64,000 nucleotides of DNA from Pyropia yezoensis (taxonomy: Eukaryota > Rhodophyta > Bangiophyceae > Bangiales > Bangiaceae). The stretch is taken from contig CM020620.1 of the NCBI GenBank assembly GCA_009829735.1, forward strand, positions 10,284,920 to 10,348,919, read 5' to 3'. A program made the translations under genes and the position numbers. Below are positions 10,040 through 20,129 of this stretch, in pieces. Numbering within the stretch: position 1 is the first letter of the stretch; the number at the start of each line of letters is the position of its first letter. Below the pieces are notes generated by a model. The model saw only the letters and a program-made list of their open reading frames with translations, was not told where the DNA came from and did no database searches.

Positions 10040-11737
10040 TCACAGAGGCACCTCCTCGAGGTACTCAGCAAACCCGCCCGGATATGCGGCGCTCTCCGGG
10101 AGAACTCCAGGCGGAGCGGGACCCAGCTCGCCACCGTCAACGCCAACCACGGCGTCGGCACCCCCCGCAGCGTCAACGCCATCCGCAGCGTCAATGCCAG
10201 CACCACCGCTCACGATCCCTGCAGATTCACCAACAGCCCCACTGGCCACGTCCCCGACAGCACCAAGGCCGGCCCCATCGTTGGAGCCATCCACGACGAC
10301 ACGAGTACCCCCCTCATGGGCAGCGCCCTCCCCGCCCTCAGCACCATCCGCGACGGCGACACCCTCCCCTCCATCAACGCCATCCCAGACACCGACTCCC
10401 TCCTCTCTCGCAACTCCCTCCTCTTGCTCGACGCCCTCCCCATCGCCAAGGCCCTCCCCGTCATCATAATCTTCCCCGTCATCATAACCCTCCCCACCGT
10501 CTACGCCCTCCCCACCGTCCGCACCGCCGTCCCCTGACGCATACCCAGGCAGCAGCGTCGCACTACTATCCCACTCCGGATCGGCAGAGCCATTCGACCC
10601 CGCAGAGCCATCCGACCCCGCAGAGCCACTCGACCCAGCAGGACGAGCCGGACGCTCTTGGAGCTCATCGCCCGACGCGTCAATGACAAAGGTCCCGTCG
10701 TCGGCAACTTGCATGGCGCGTCGTTTGTCCTTTCCATCACACAGCCGGAGACCGGCCTTGACGTTCTGGTGCTTGCGGAGGAACTTGCTGACATGACGCA
10801 CCTCCTCCCGCCACCCATCGTATGCACCGTCATCGTTGCCACTTCGGCGCAACTTACGGACCCCAGCCACCTTCTCAAACATGCCTCGTGCCCAGTGGGC
10901 GATAAGCCCGACGTGTCCTGTGCTTGCGTCAACGTACTCGGCGTCGCCCACGTCCTTAGGCTCAAGGACACGCGAATGGTGGCCATTTCGCTTGAACATC
11001 GCTTTCAGCGCGGCGTTGATGGCGGCGTCCGCCGTTTGAGAGTTCGCGTACTTGCCCTTCTGCAGCCACTTGGCCGCAACCTCGGGGGTCATCAGCTCCA
11101 CGTTCTCGCCCAAGCTGCTGAAGTACGCCTGCATTGCCACCTTCCCCAGAGCCTCGTTCACGTGGCTGGTGATGCGGAGGAGCTTCTCACTGACGCGAAC
11201 GCGCTTCTCCGTTGGGGTGCCGGCTGTCGTCAAGAAGACGCGGAAGCTCGCAAGGTACGCCTCCGAGTCGTCGCGGGTGCCACCTCGGACGCTCTCGCAA
11301 GCCTCGCACAACATACCCAGGAAGCGCGCCCGGTTGGGCATCGCCTTGTAGCTTTCGGTGGACCCCAACATCTCGTTGATCAGCGCCTTCTTGGCCACGT
11401 CGCGCACATCACCGAGCTCCTGTTCATTGATGGTTGCCAGCTCCAGCTGGGCCTCACAGTCGTCCAGCATCGCGGTGCTCCCACGAATTTTGACCGCCCC
11501 AACCGGCTCCGTCTTGACTCTGGCGACCACCCCGTCGTACACGCCCTTGACGGCGCCCTGCAGTTGCACCACAGCTTGGGCGGTGCGCTCGTTCCTCACG
11601 CCCTGGTTGTGCAAGCTCGTTGAAAGGCGGTTGACGGAGGTGTGGACCTCATCGAGCTTCTTGCTCAGCCCCGCCAAGTGGGCACACACTGGGCGAAGGC
11701 CCTCTGCAAACACCCTGGTCATTGCGACCACGGTCAC
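10040..11737 (-). CDS. Transposon accessory protein, C-terminal part (acidic repeat tail)
   Basis: About 565 residues, not recognised by family. The N-terminal part contains a likely coiled coil (LSKKLDEVHTSVNRLS, then AVVQLQGAVKGVYDGVV). Residues about 90-340 look like a helical folded region (for example AKKALINEMLG and DAAINAALKAMFKR). Residues about 290-340 read GVRKLRRSG then GAYDGWREEV then GLRLCDG, loosely like the pre-catalytic stretch of the transposase encoded on the other strand. The last 200 residues are acidic and Gly-rich with DGGEGV-type hexapeptide repeats (18-nt units, about 10310-10520). The nominal start is GTG, and the frame is open further upstream. It overlaps the 325-residue frame at 11734-12711 in another phase. 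The two may be exons of one gene or two genes. Confidence 0.55.
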   Translation of the reverse strand: MTVVAMTRVFAEGLRPVCAHLAGLSKKLDEVHTSVNRLSTSLHNQGVRNERTAQAVVQLQGAVKGVYDGVVARVKTEPVGAVKIRGSTAMLDDCEAQLELATINEQELGDVRDVAKKALINEMLGSTESYKAMPNRARFLGMLCEACESVRGGTRDDSEAYLASFRVFLTTAGTPTEKRVRVSEKLLRITSHVNEALGKVAMQAYFSSLGENVELMTPEVAAKWLQKGKYANSQTADAAINAALKAMFKRNGHHSRVLEPKDVGDAEYVDASTGHVGLIAHWARGMFEKVAGVRKLRRSGNDDGAYDGWREEVRHVSKFLRKHQNVKAGLRLCDGKDKRRAMQVADDGTFVIDASGDELQERPARPAGSSGSAGSDGSAGSNGSADPEWDSSATLLPGYASGDGGADGGEGVDGGEGYDDGEDYDDGEGLGDGEGVEQEEGVAREEGVGVWDGVDGGEGVAVADGAEGGEGAAHEGGTRVVVDGSNDGAGLGAVGDVASGAVGESAGIVSGGAGIDAADGVDAAGGADAVVGVDGGELGPAPPGVLPESAAYPGGFAEYLEEVPL

Positions 11738-12711
11738 GTGCGAAGAAGCAGGCGGCTCGCCGACCTGGTGAACTGGAGGAGGAACAGCAAGCGCGTAGCT
11801 CCATTCTGCGACGCTGCCGTTGGCGGCCCGTCAGACACCCGAACAGGCCCGCCAGCAGGACCATCGGCCAGCTGCTGAGTCACCGTCTTCTTGGATGCGC
11901 GCTTGACGCGCGGCTTGACCTGCTTTCGAACGCCCTTGGTTGATTTGGACGGGGACTTCGTAGCCGCTCGCGTACGCGACCGCTCTCTAGCGAGACCGGC
12001 GTTGTTGGCAGCAGCCCCCCTCTGCACCACCCGATAATAGAGACCTCTGGGTGGAACAACCACAGGAGCCTGACGCGTCTGCAGGGGCGCCTTGAACAAG
12101 GAAGGCCTACGCACGCCGGACGACGATGGCGGTGCATGCAGGCCCGCCGACCCCGGCGACGCAGCTCGTGAAACGGCGGGCTGGCTTGGCGTGCTGGCCC
12201 GTGAGCCACCCCCCCCGACAGGCACCATCGGCGTGGTTGTGGCACGTGCGCCCCGGCGCGCGGCTTCTGCGATGGAGACCGGAGAAGCGCCATCCTCCTC
12301 ATGAGCCGTCCCGCCTGCAGCTGTCGCATCAGCGCCACCTTTCAGAGTCGTGGACGCCCCCAGCGCGCGCTTCCCCGACTGCATCGCCGAGGTGCGCCGC
12401 GGGGGCGTCGACGCAGCAGCAACGAGCGTCGCAGGTCGCCGGGGGGGCAAGGCCATCCCGCGCACCTCCGCAGCCCGGAGAGGACGGGCTGCAAGCGGTG
12501 GTCGGGCCGAACTGGCCGCCGGGGACAGCACTGGAGGCTCGAGAACGGACGACTCGTCCGAGGCGAAGCCAGGAGTGACCCAGTGCAGTTGCGCCTGACC
12601 CGTCGGCATCTCCGCCAGAACAGCGGCTGCTGCCGCATGGCCATCACTTGCGGCCGTCGGCTGCGTCGAAGGAAGGTTGGCAAATAGCTGAGGAATGCGC
12701 CGAGGAGGCAT
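11734..12711 (-). CDS. Transposon accessory protein, N-terminal part (basic, Pro/Ala-rich)
   Basis: ATG at 12711 opens 325 codons (MPPRRIPQLFANLPS...). The protein is Ala/Pro/Ser/Arg-rich and mostly unstructured, and ends in a basic patch (KSPSKSTKGVRKQVKPRVKR) that looks like a nuclear localisation and DNA-contact segment. The downstream frame (10040-11737) is open in another phase for about 95 bases before this one stops. An intron in the overlap, translational frameshifting or a short sequence error would all explain the layout. The gene is divergent from the transposase and shares the 12.7-14.6 kb promoter region. A TNPA-like regulatory role is inferred from position only. Confidence 0.5.
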   Translation of the reverse strand: MPPRRIPQLFANLPSTQPTAASDGHAAAAAVLAEMPTGQAQLHWVTPGFASDESSVLEPPVLSPAASSARPPLAARPLRAAEVRGMALPPRRPATLVAAASTPPRRTSAMQSGKRALGASTTLKGGADATAAGGTAHEEDGASPVSIAEAARRGARATTTPMVPVGGGGSRASTPSQPAVSRAASPGSAGLHAPPSSSGVRRPSLFKAPLQTRQAPVVVPPRGLYYRVVQRGAAANNAGLARERSRTRAATKSPSKSTKGVRKQVKPRVKRASKKTVTQQLADGPAGGPVRVSDGPPTAASQNGATRLLFLLQFTRSASRLLLRT

Positions 12712-13781
12712 AGTGGTGGGAGTGTGGGGAACGAACGGGTCAGGTCACAGTGAACACAGGAGGGAGGTAAGGGAGAAACAACAAGGGGCGCCACCACAAA
12801 GCGCAGGCTCAAACGCGTCGTCAGAGACACCGCATTAAAACCGCCCTCATCGCTCACTGGGCCATGCCCTGCCACGCTTTTGTACCAAAGAGCACACTCA
12901 AGGGTCCACATGACAAGACGCAAGAGCGAGCGCCGGATGCAGTTGCGACCGCACAGGGGAGCCTAACCGGCAGGAAGTTACCTTCGCGCGGGCGCGGCGC
13001 CAGGCAGGACAAAGAATCTTTGTCCACGGGCAGCAGGCCTCAGCACCGCTGAATACCGTCCTCTCATCAGGACGGAGAAGCAACCCCTCGCCCTCACTAG
13101 CTGCGGCACACATCTGTGGAAGCGCGACCGAAGACGCTGCGCCGCTCGTGGGCTGGCCTCAGGCGCCGGCTACCCCTCTCCCCGCCGTCCACGAGCCGAC
13201 GTACCGTCGTCGGTTCCGATCCATGACCAGAAAGTACGTGGGGACGAGCGCAGTCCGACATTGGCAGCGGGTGCCGTACCAGGAAGAGACGCGGACCACA
13301 GGCGCTGCGCAGGCGTTCAGGCGATGGTGTGCGAAGCGCAGGAGCCAAAGCAGCGGCGAAACGCTCTCGTTGGGGACCCACAGAGGGAGGCAGATTGCGT
13401 GGCGTGTCGGAAGCTGTTGGCGCCGAGGCCAGAAAAAAAAGTACCACTTGGAGCAGTCAAGTATTGGCAATGCCGCACATCTATTGGTCGACGCATCCCA
13501 TAACTCTGTCATTTACACTCACTTGCTCTCGAAGACAGCAAGTTGCGCTGGCGGAGCTTGAAATCTTGCGCTGACGACGGCCTTCTCGGGGCTCGATGGG
13601 CCTCGATGGGCCTCGATGGGCCTCGGTGGTACCTGTCGACGTCGGCCACAGACCTGCCACAGCAGCCTGCAACAGCCTGCCAACACGCCTGCCAACAGCA
13701 GGAGGCATGGCCACACTCTCTGTACGTTGCGTGACTTTCTTGGATCTCCTTTGAGGGTCCTATGCGGAGGCGGTGGGGGGG

Positions 13782-13814
<33 letters not shown>

Positions 13815-14600
13815 AGGCAGCGGGTGGTGGAAAGGGCTCCAGCCCGCCCTGCCTTCCAAGGGAAATGGCGCGCGGCCGCCACACACAGTGTCGCCGAGGC
13901 GCGGCTACCACACGCGGTGTCGCCGGGGCTCTGATTGCGCTTTGGACGGTGCAGACGGGTGCCTGACGTGTGAAGCTGAGTGACTTTGCGTGAGAGCGGT
14001 ACCGTGTGGTCGCTTGCGTCACCCTGCCTCAATGCGTGACCGACTGTTCTTGAGGCACAGGTCATTTTCGCTGAGCCGCGCTGGCGTACGACCGTAAGTC
14101 CTGTAGGCGCCACGCAGCTACCCTCCATTCTCTCGACCAGGCGCGCCGCTCTGCTGCCCTCCACACTTTCCACCTGGCGCGCCGCTCTTCTCTCCGCCGA
14201 CGCCGACGTGTGAGCCGCCTGCCTCTGCCCGCCAACGCGCAGCATCTTGGCCGTGCAGCCGTTCTCTTTCCTCCTTGTCTGGGCCGACGTGCCGCCCCCG
14301 CAACGCCAGAGACCTATGTGCTGCTCTCTTCCGCGTCGAAGCGGACGTCCCACCCTCCTCACTTTTCGTCTGCACTGCCGATGGGGTGGCCGCCTGTTAC
14401 GCCTATGGTATGTGTATCTCCACAGGCGTTTTATGGGCGTCAATGTGTGCGCGGGATCGAGAACAATGCGTTGCCGTCGTGGACCTAGCGCCGCGGGTTC
14501 CTTTGCTGTGAACAGGTCATTGACGCTGACATTGGACCGCTTCACGGTGTGCTGCCGCTCGTTGGTTCGGTCTCTGTCACTGCTACTGCCGTTGACAGAT
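12712..14600. other. Central divergent promoter region of the transposon
   Basis: It lies between the - strand accessory gene (ATG at 12711) and the transposase ATG at 14601. It carries a run of 31 G (13783-13813) and a tandem TCGATGGG cluster at 13591-13629. A few open frames of 60-160 codons occur without recognisable content. One + strand frame is open upstream of the transposase ATG, so a longer N-terminus is possible. Confidence 0.6.
13591..13629 (+). promoter_or_regulatory. Internal tandem TCGATGGG cluster
   Basis: Three exact tandem copies of a decamer containing TCGATGGG occupy about 13591-13620, with a fourth diverged copy (CTCGGTGG) after them. The same motif dominates both subterminal regions of the element, so this is a candidate binding site by which an element-encoded protein could control the divergent genes on either side. 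Confidence 0.6.
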
Positions 14601-17600
14601 ATGTCTGGTGGGAAGAAGCGGGCCAGGCTGCTCGTCTGCTCTGTCTGTGCCATCACGACACACAGCAAAGGCGGCTTTGTATGGCACCAGAGGTCGGCTC
14701 ATGGGAGAGAAGAGGGAAACGGCATACCCAGCAGGAAGAGGGGGAGGTCGCCACTACTGGGGGATCCTGATGGCGCCTTTGAGACGGCCGGCGCTCCCTT
14801 GCGTCCCAGGGCACGAAGGCACATGGACCTCCTGATGGGCGCCGGCAGCCCCACGGTGGAGCAGCTGGTCTCGGGAGCCGACAGCACCCCGGATCCAGAC
14901 GACAAGCTGATGGCAGATGAGGCGACTGTGGGTCTGGGTGCTCTCGTAGCCGACAGTACCGGCAGCCATGACGCCGCCATCCGTGCGAAGCTGTATCCTC
15001 TGCTAGAGATGACTGGGGTGTTGCGGGAAGGCGCTGCTGACTACGCTATGGATGCTGAGTACGCCTACCAGTCCTTGGCGACGCGTGTCCTCAGTCTTTA
15101 TGAGGTGCTCGATGACGCCGCGCGGTCCGTCCCCATTTTGCAGCGACGCAAGAACAGCCGACCAGGGAGGTTCAACACCCTCCGTCTTCGGGCACTGCAG
15201 CAGTTTGTTCTCGGTGTGGGCGGGGCGGGATTGTCATTGAGAGAGCAGAAGCAGCTGTACGACTTCTTGGAGGTTTGGGACCGTCGGGACGCAGTGGACC
15301 GGATGGAGGTACGTGACCACCTCTCTCTGAGTGCCGTGTTTCCTACGGCTTCTACATTTACGAAAGCGCTCCGCGACGACATCAGCGACGCTGTGCTAGG
15401 CGCGGGCTGGAAGAAACTGAAGACCCGTGAGGGCGGTGCCGTCTACGAGGGGTACTACCGGTCTGTCTTGGAGGTGGTAATGGCTCACCTGCGCAAGGGC
15501 GCAGCTGGTGTACGGTTGTGGAGCGGGGACGGTGCCCCTGCCCCTCCCACCAATCTACGACAGTCTGCCATGGACGGTGACGCGTTCCGCCTCTGTGAGA
15601 AAGAGGTTGTCGGCACTCACGGCGGCTCCAGTTTTGTGCTAGGGCTGAATCTCTATAGTGACAGCAGCCAGCTTTCGTGGTCTGGAGGTACGTTGCCGCT
15701 TTCGTTCATCATGCGAGGGCACGTGTTGACTGCCGTTCAGCTGCCTTCAATGTTTTGTGAGGGTGCGCTCGTCCTCAGTCCCACGTGCAGTAACTGAAGT
15801 CACGTCTGTTTTCTTGTCTTGCCTTGTACACTGACCTCACTGCCTTTCTCTTGCTCACCGCTGGCGCACCTCCTCAGCCCACAAACTGTACCCGGTTCGA
15901 GCTCGTCTTGTCAACGACATGACTGGTGATATCGATTGGATGACCGTCGCGTACATCCCTATTGTGCGGACCCTAGTTGAGACGGCGGCGAAGGAACGCT
16001 CCCGACTGCGCCGCTGTGGAGTCCTTCAGCGCGTCCTGTACGTGTGCATGCGTGCGGCCATGGCAGCGAGCAGATTTGGTGTGGAGGTCTGCGTGGGCGG
16101 CCGGCAGCTGATAGCCTTTCCTCGTGTGTTGCTTTATGTATGCGATCAACCGGAAGAGCGTGCTGTGTTGTGCCTCAAGGCGGGCCAGTGCCAGCGCCCG
16201 TGCTCCCAGTGTGACGTACTGGTGGGTGTCGCTGGGTCATCCGAGGCGCTGAGCGCTGCCGAACGCGACGTTGTGGAGACGCTTGAGCGCCAGCTGGAGG
16301 TTGATGGCCTCCGTCAGAGCAGTAGGCATCGTGCGAGACAGGAGACGCTTGAGGCCTCCGACAGCTTGACTGGCTTTGTGCCGGCGTTGGCTGCAATGGA
16401 AGGTCTTTCCACATCTCCCTACTTGCTGTACAAGATGATTGGCTTCGATGCCTTGCACGTACGTTGGCTTGCCTTTGGTGTGCGTGTGCAACGGGGTGTC
16501 GTGCATTCGCCTCCATTGACAATCTTTGGTGGAGCCCCGAGTCTGACAGTGTGCGACTTTTTGTGACCCTCTGCTTCGGGTTGCTTCGGATTTTGACGCA
16601 GGTGCTGGACCTGGGCGTGACCAGGCTGCTCGTGCAGTGCCTCGTCGAGGTGTTCCCCAAGATTTGCGACGGTGACACGCCCCTCTTAGGGACGGACGCC
16701 GCGTCGCACCGCATTTGCAACGAGCGTCTGCAGCACCTCGGGCGCCGCAGTAAAGCTTGCAAAACACCGCCAGGGTACGTTCTTGTGAAGGTCGTGCGAG
16801 GAGTGGTGGGCATGAGCATCCTCTTCGCCCCCTCTATCTGCAAATTGTGGCCTATGTGTGGACTGTGAGCGGTTGCGGATGGCGCCACGTGGTGCCGCCG
16901 TTGTCCCGCTCATGTGTGGCTTACGTCTGCTCTTGGTGTTTTGCTCGGCGTGTTTTCCTTCCGCACTGTCCTGCATCTCCTACGTCAACGTGAACGCATG
17001 CATGACTCTCTGAAGGTACTTGGTCAAGCACGACGAGCCGCAGTCGGTTTTCACGGGGAAGCATCAGCGGGAGGGTGTGTCGACCATGGCCTACTTGGTG
17101 GCCGGGGTCTGGCGTACACGCGGGGCTCTGCCGGTCCCCGCACCTACTGGCTCTGGAGCGGACGCATCTCTACCCGTCGGCGACGGCGTCCATGACGCTG
17201 TGCCTGACCTAGCCGCACGTGTCGCGGCTCTGGGTCTGCATGATCCTGAGGATGACGGTGAGGAGAGCAACGTTCCGGCCGGTCAGGCTGGCACAGCCCA
17301 ATATGACTGGCCTGCCTATCACGCTGTGTGGAAGGAGACGCCGATCGACGAGGCCATCACGGCCATGTTCGCGGAGGTCGCGGTGTTGCACGCGGAGATG
17401 TCCGGGTACACATGCTCCACCGCCCCCTTGCCCCTCACCCTTGACGTCGGCAAGTGCATCGCGGACCGGGCGGAGCGCTTTGTGACCATGTACCTGACAC
17501 CTATCCTAGGCGTTCAGCACTCCACAAAGGTGCACAAGCTGCTATGCCACGTCATGGAGGCCATACGCATGCATGGAAACATCAACAATGGGAATGCGGG

Positions 17601-18519
17601 TATTAACGAGCGTCTCCACAAGGACGACAAGCCCTACTACGCGCGCACTAACAAGGCGATATCGGACTTCACCCGCCAGCTTGTTGTGCAGGCGCAGGGC
17701 GCCCGTATCATCCTGCGGCGCAATGCTGAAGAGGACGAGTGCCTCCTCGCTGGTCTGGAGGAACTTGCCGGGGATGAGGACACTGACAGTGACGGGGCGG
17801 GCATCCTTCACGACGAGGACCTACCTGATGACGCGCTCGGTGGAGGTGGGACGGATGGTGCGACCGACGTGGCTCCCGGTGATCAACCTCGTGCGCGAGG
17901 GCCGCCTGGTTGTGGTGTCGAGAACGCAGCTTTGCGGACACCTGTGTATCACCTGCGTCGATTGCGTTTGTCAACCATGGCCCAGTGGCCAGGGTTGGCG
18001 GGTGTTGCGGCAGCCCTCGAGCTGCCTGTGGACGCGCGGGTGCGTATCAGCACTCGCGTCCAGTTCGAGGCTGTGTTTGAGTGCGGCTCGACGCTCACGC
18101 AGCTGCTGTACGCGTCCCCTTCTTTCCGTGGTGATCCATGGTACGACTTTGTCCTGTACTCCTCGGCTGATGACACCTCGACACTGTCGGTGGCCGAGGT
18201 TCGTGCAATCGTCCGGCAGCCTGACGGTGACGTCGCAGTTGTGGCAGACATGGCGGTCGTCCCAGGCGTAGCCAACTGCCCCTTGGTCTCCCGCGGGTGC
18301 ACGCGGCTGGCCTGGAGCGTACACGACGGCGAGACGGACGTTGTCTTGAGAATATTGCCCTTGCCTGCTATTCGACGAGTGCTTCACGTGGTCCCAGACT
18401 TTGCAGACCTGGCCAGTCGCCGTGGCTTTGATGCAAAGCCTGCGCAGTGGGGTGACCCTGTGGAAGATCGTCTCGCTATGCGCTTCTTCATCAACGCATT
18501 TTATCCATGGGGGTCGTGA
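14601..18519 (+). CDS. Plavaka/CACTA-like DDE transposase, four exons
   Basis: Cut-and-paste transposase. Proposed exons are 14601-15687, 15878-16458, 16602-16774 and 17016-18519. All introns are GT-AG, three donors read GTACGT or GTACGTT, and the join is 3345 nt, giving 1114 residues. A C2H2-type zinc finger lies at C13, C16, H29 and H34 (LVCSVCAITTHS, then WHQRSAH). The catalytic core resembles Plavaka transposases: D354 in LYSDSSQLSWSG followed across the first intron by HKLYPVRARLVNDMTG; D553 in FDALHVLDLGVTRLL, read across the second intron; and E812 in INERLHKDDKPYYARTNK after STKVHKLLCHVMEAIR. Every splice restores family-like sequence, which supports the model. No break was seen. The C-terminal 300 residues are acidic and then folded, and I cannot assign them. 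The start at 14601 precedes the zinc finger closely; an upstream start is possible. Confidence 0.85.
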
Positions 18520-18777
18520 TCTTTGCGGTGTGTCATTGACTGCTGTTTATGTCTTCGTCTTGCGCATTGACGCCTTGTCCAAAAAACTAGAACTAGAGTT
18601 ATGGGGGCAGAGGTGGTTGCGGACAATACGGCGGGGCTAACGAACAACATCTCAACGACAGCACTAAAGGTCATACCCAGCATGCGCCCGTCCACATGAA
18701 GACAGAAAATCGCCGTCCGTTGCACTCGGCAAGCAAGGTCGGCCCGTCCCTGGCGCGCGACGCATAGACACGCGCAC

Positions 18778-19990
18778 TCACGCCCTCCAGCATGTAGCCC
18801 TCGGTTGCTGCACACAGTACATGGGAAATGTCGCGGTACCGACCGGTGTAGGTGCTGCCGTCGCCACAGCGGCCGCCGCCGCGAGGTCGGCGGACGCCGG
18901 CACAGCCGCGGCGGCCGACACCGCCACGGCAGCGGCGATTGTATCGGCGACGGTGGCGGGCCCCGGCGGGGGGGGCGGCAGCAGCAGCTTGCGCTCGTGC
19001 CACAAAGGCGGGGACGGAGCCGCCGTCGCCGCCGCAGCCGCCAGGTCGGCCGACGCCGCCGCAGCCGCAGCTCCCGACACCGTCACGGCAGAGGCGATTG
19101 TATCGGCGACGGTGGCGGGCCCCGGCGGGGGGGGCGGCAGCAGCAGCTTGCGCTCGTGCCACAAAGGCGGGGACGGAGCCGCCGTCGCCGCCGCAGCCGC
19201 CAGGTCGGCCGACGCCGCCGCAGCCGCAGCTCCCGACACCGTCACGGCAGAGGCGATTGTATCGGCGATGGTGGCGGGCCCCGGCGGGGGGGGCGGCTGC
19301 AGCAGCTTGTGCTCGTGCCACACATGCGGGGACGGATCCGCCGTCTCCGCCGCAGCCGCCAGGTCGGCGGACGCCGCTACAGCCGCAGCGGCCGACACCG
19401 CCACGGCAGCGGCGATTGAGTCGGCGACGGTGGCGGGCCCCGGCGGGGAAGGCGGCTGGAGCAGCTTGTGCTCTTGCCACACTGGCGGGGACGGAGCCGC
19501 CGTCGCCGCCGCAGGCGCCAGGTCGGCGGACGCCGCCACAGCCGCAGCTCCCGACACCGCCACGGCAGACGCGATTGTGTCGGCGACGGTGGCGGGCCCC
19601 GGCGGGGGGGGCGGGCATTGGGGCGTCCGAAGCGACAGTGGCTGGGGACGTGGAAGCCGGGGCGGGGACATTGGATCCGTGGAGACGGTTGCGACCGCGG
19701 TCGTGGAGCGGTTGTCGGCGAGGTGGGACGGGGGGCTGCGCATTTTTCGGGAGGCGGCTGCCTTCACCTGGGCGGGGAAAGGCGCGTCCGACCACTGTGC
19801 CTGCTTCCCCGCGAGCTTGCTGCGACGCCACGCTGAAGTCGATCGGTCGACGGCCCGCTTCTGACAGCTGGTGCCGATCCAATGAGAGGGGCCACAGTTG
19901 GTGCAGTCTCGCAGTTGTGGAGGTGTCCTGAGACAGTGTTCACAAACGCGAGAGAAAGCCCATCGAACATTCAGAGCGCTGTTGGGCGGC
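18778..19990 (-). CDS. Transposon accessory protein with zinc-binding motif and 53-residue repeats
   Basis: The most protein-like frame on the - strand begins near the right subterminal region with CEHC, then CTNCGPSHWIGTSC, a Cys/His cluster resembling a zinc knuckle (CX2CX3HX5C). A basic segment (KRAVDRSTSAWRRSKL) follows, then about 4.8 copies of a 53-residue Ala/Pro repeat (PPPPPGPATVADTIASAV, ending near WHERKLLL). The DNA repeat unit is 159 bp, a multiple of three, so the other frames are also open across it. I prefer this frame because of the zinc motif. No ATG lies close upstream in frame, so a short 5' exon or intron is likely (a CTCAG acceptor precedes GACACC). It converges on the transposase gene. 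Function unknown; a DNA-binding regulator is inferred. Confidence 0.45.
18850..19612 (-). repeat. 159-bp coding minisatellite, about 4.8 copies
   Basis: The marker TCGGCGA(C/T)GGTGGCGGGCC recurs at 18944, 19103, 19262, 19421 and 19580, exactly 159 bases apart each time. The second and third units are almost identical, while the outer units are more diverged, which suggests recent local duplication in the middle. The unit length keeps all frames open. Confidence 0.9.
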
Positions 19991-19996
19991 GCCCCG

Positions 19997-20126
19997 TCAA
20001 GGGTCCCGTCGAAAGCGCGCTTTCGATGGGACTCTGGACGTGCTGGAAACGCCCATCGAAGGCGGCTCTCGATGGGTCGATGGGACTCGACGGGCTTCGA
20101 TGGGCTTTTAGCGGGAGCTGACGATG
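19997..20126 (-). repeat. Right terminal inverted repeat and subterminal repeats
   Basis: It ends GGGCTTTTAGCGGGAGCTGACGATG-type sequence, the inverted partner of the left end. Inside lie TCGATGGG motifs at about 20033, 20069, 20077 and 20097, plus CCCATCGAA in the opposite sense. It overlaps the likely 5' region of the - strand accessory gene. Confidence 0.8.
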
Positions 20127-20129
20127 CAT

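Larger units (their letters stand above)
9086..20126 (+). mobile_element. Complete CACTA/Plavaka-type DNA transposon, 11,041 bp
   Basis: The two ends are inverted copies. The left begins CATCGTCAGCTCCCGCT then GAAAGCCC, and the reverse complement of the right end begins CATCGTCAGCTCCCGCT then AAAAGCCC, so 24 of 25 bases match. The element is flanked by CAT at 9083-9085 and CAT at 20127-20129, a 3-bp target duplication of the size made by CACTA-superfamily elements. Inside both ends lie TCGATGGG-type subterminal repeats. The interior holds a spliced transposase gene (+, 14601-18519), a two-frame gene on the - strand (10040-12711) and a repeat-bearing - strand gene (18778 to about 19990). The genes look open, so the copy may be young. 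The termini do not read CACTA, so the class assignment rests on the transposase, the target duplication length and the subterminal repeats. Confidence 0.8.

Noticed and set aside
18821-19931. Two + strand frames of 347 and 359 codons across the 159-bp repeat.
   Set aside because: The repeat is a multiple of three, so all frames are open. The - strand frame alone continues into a Cys/His motif and a basic segment.
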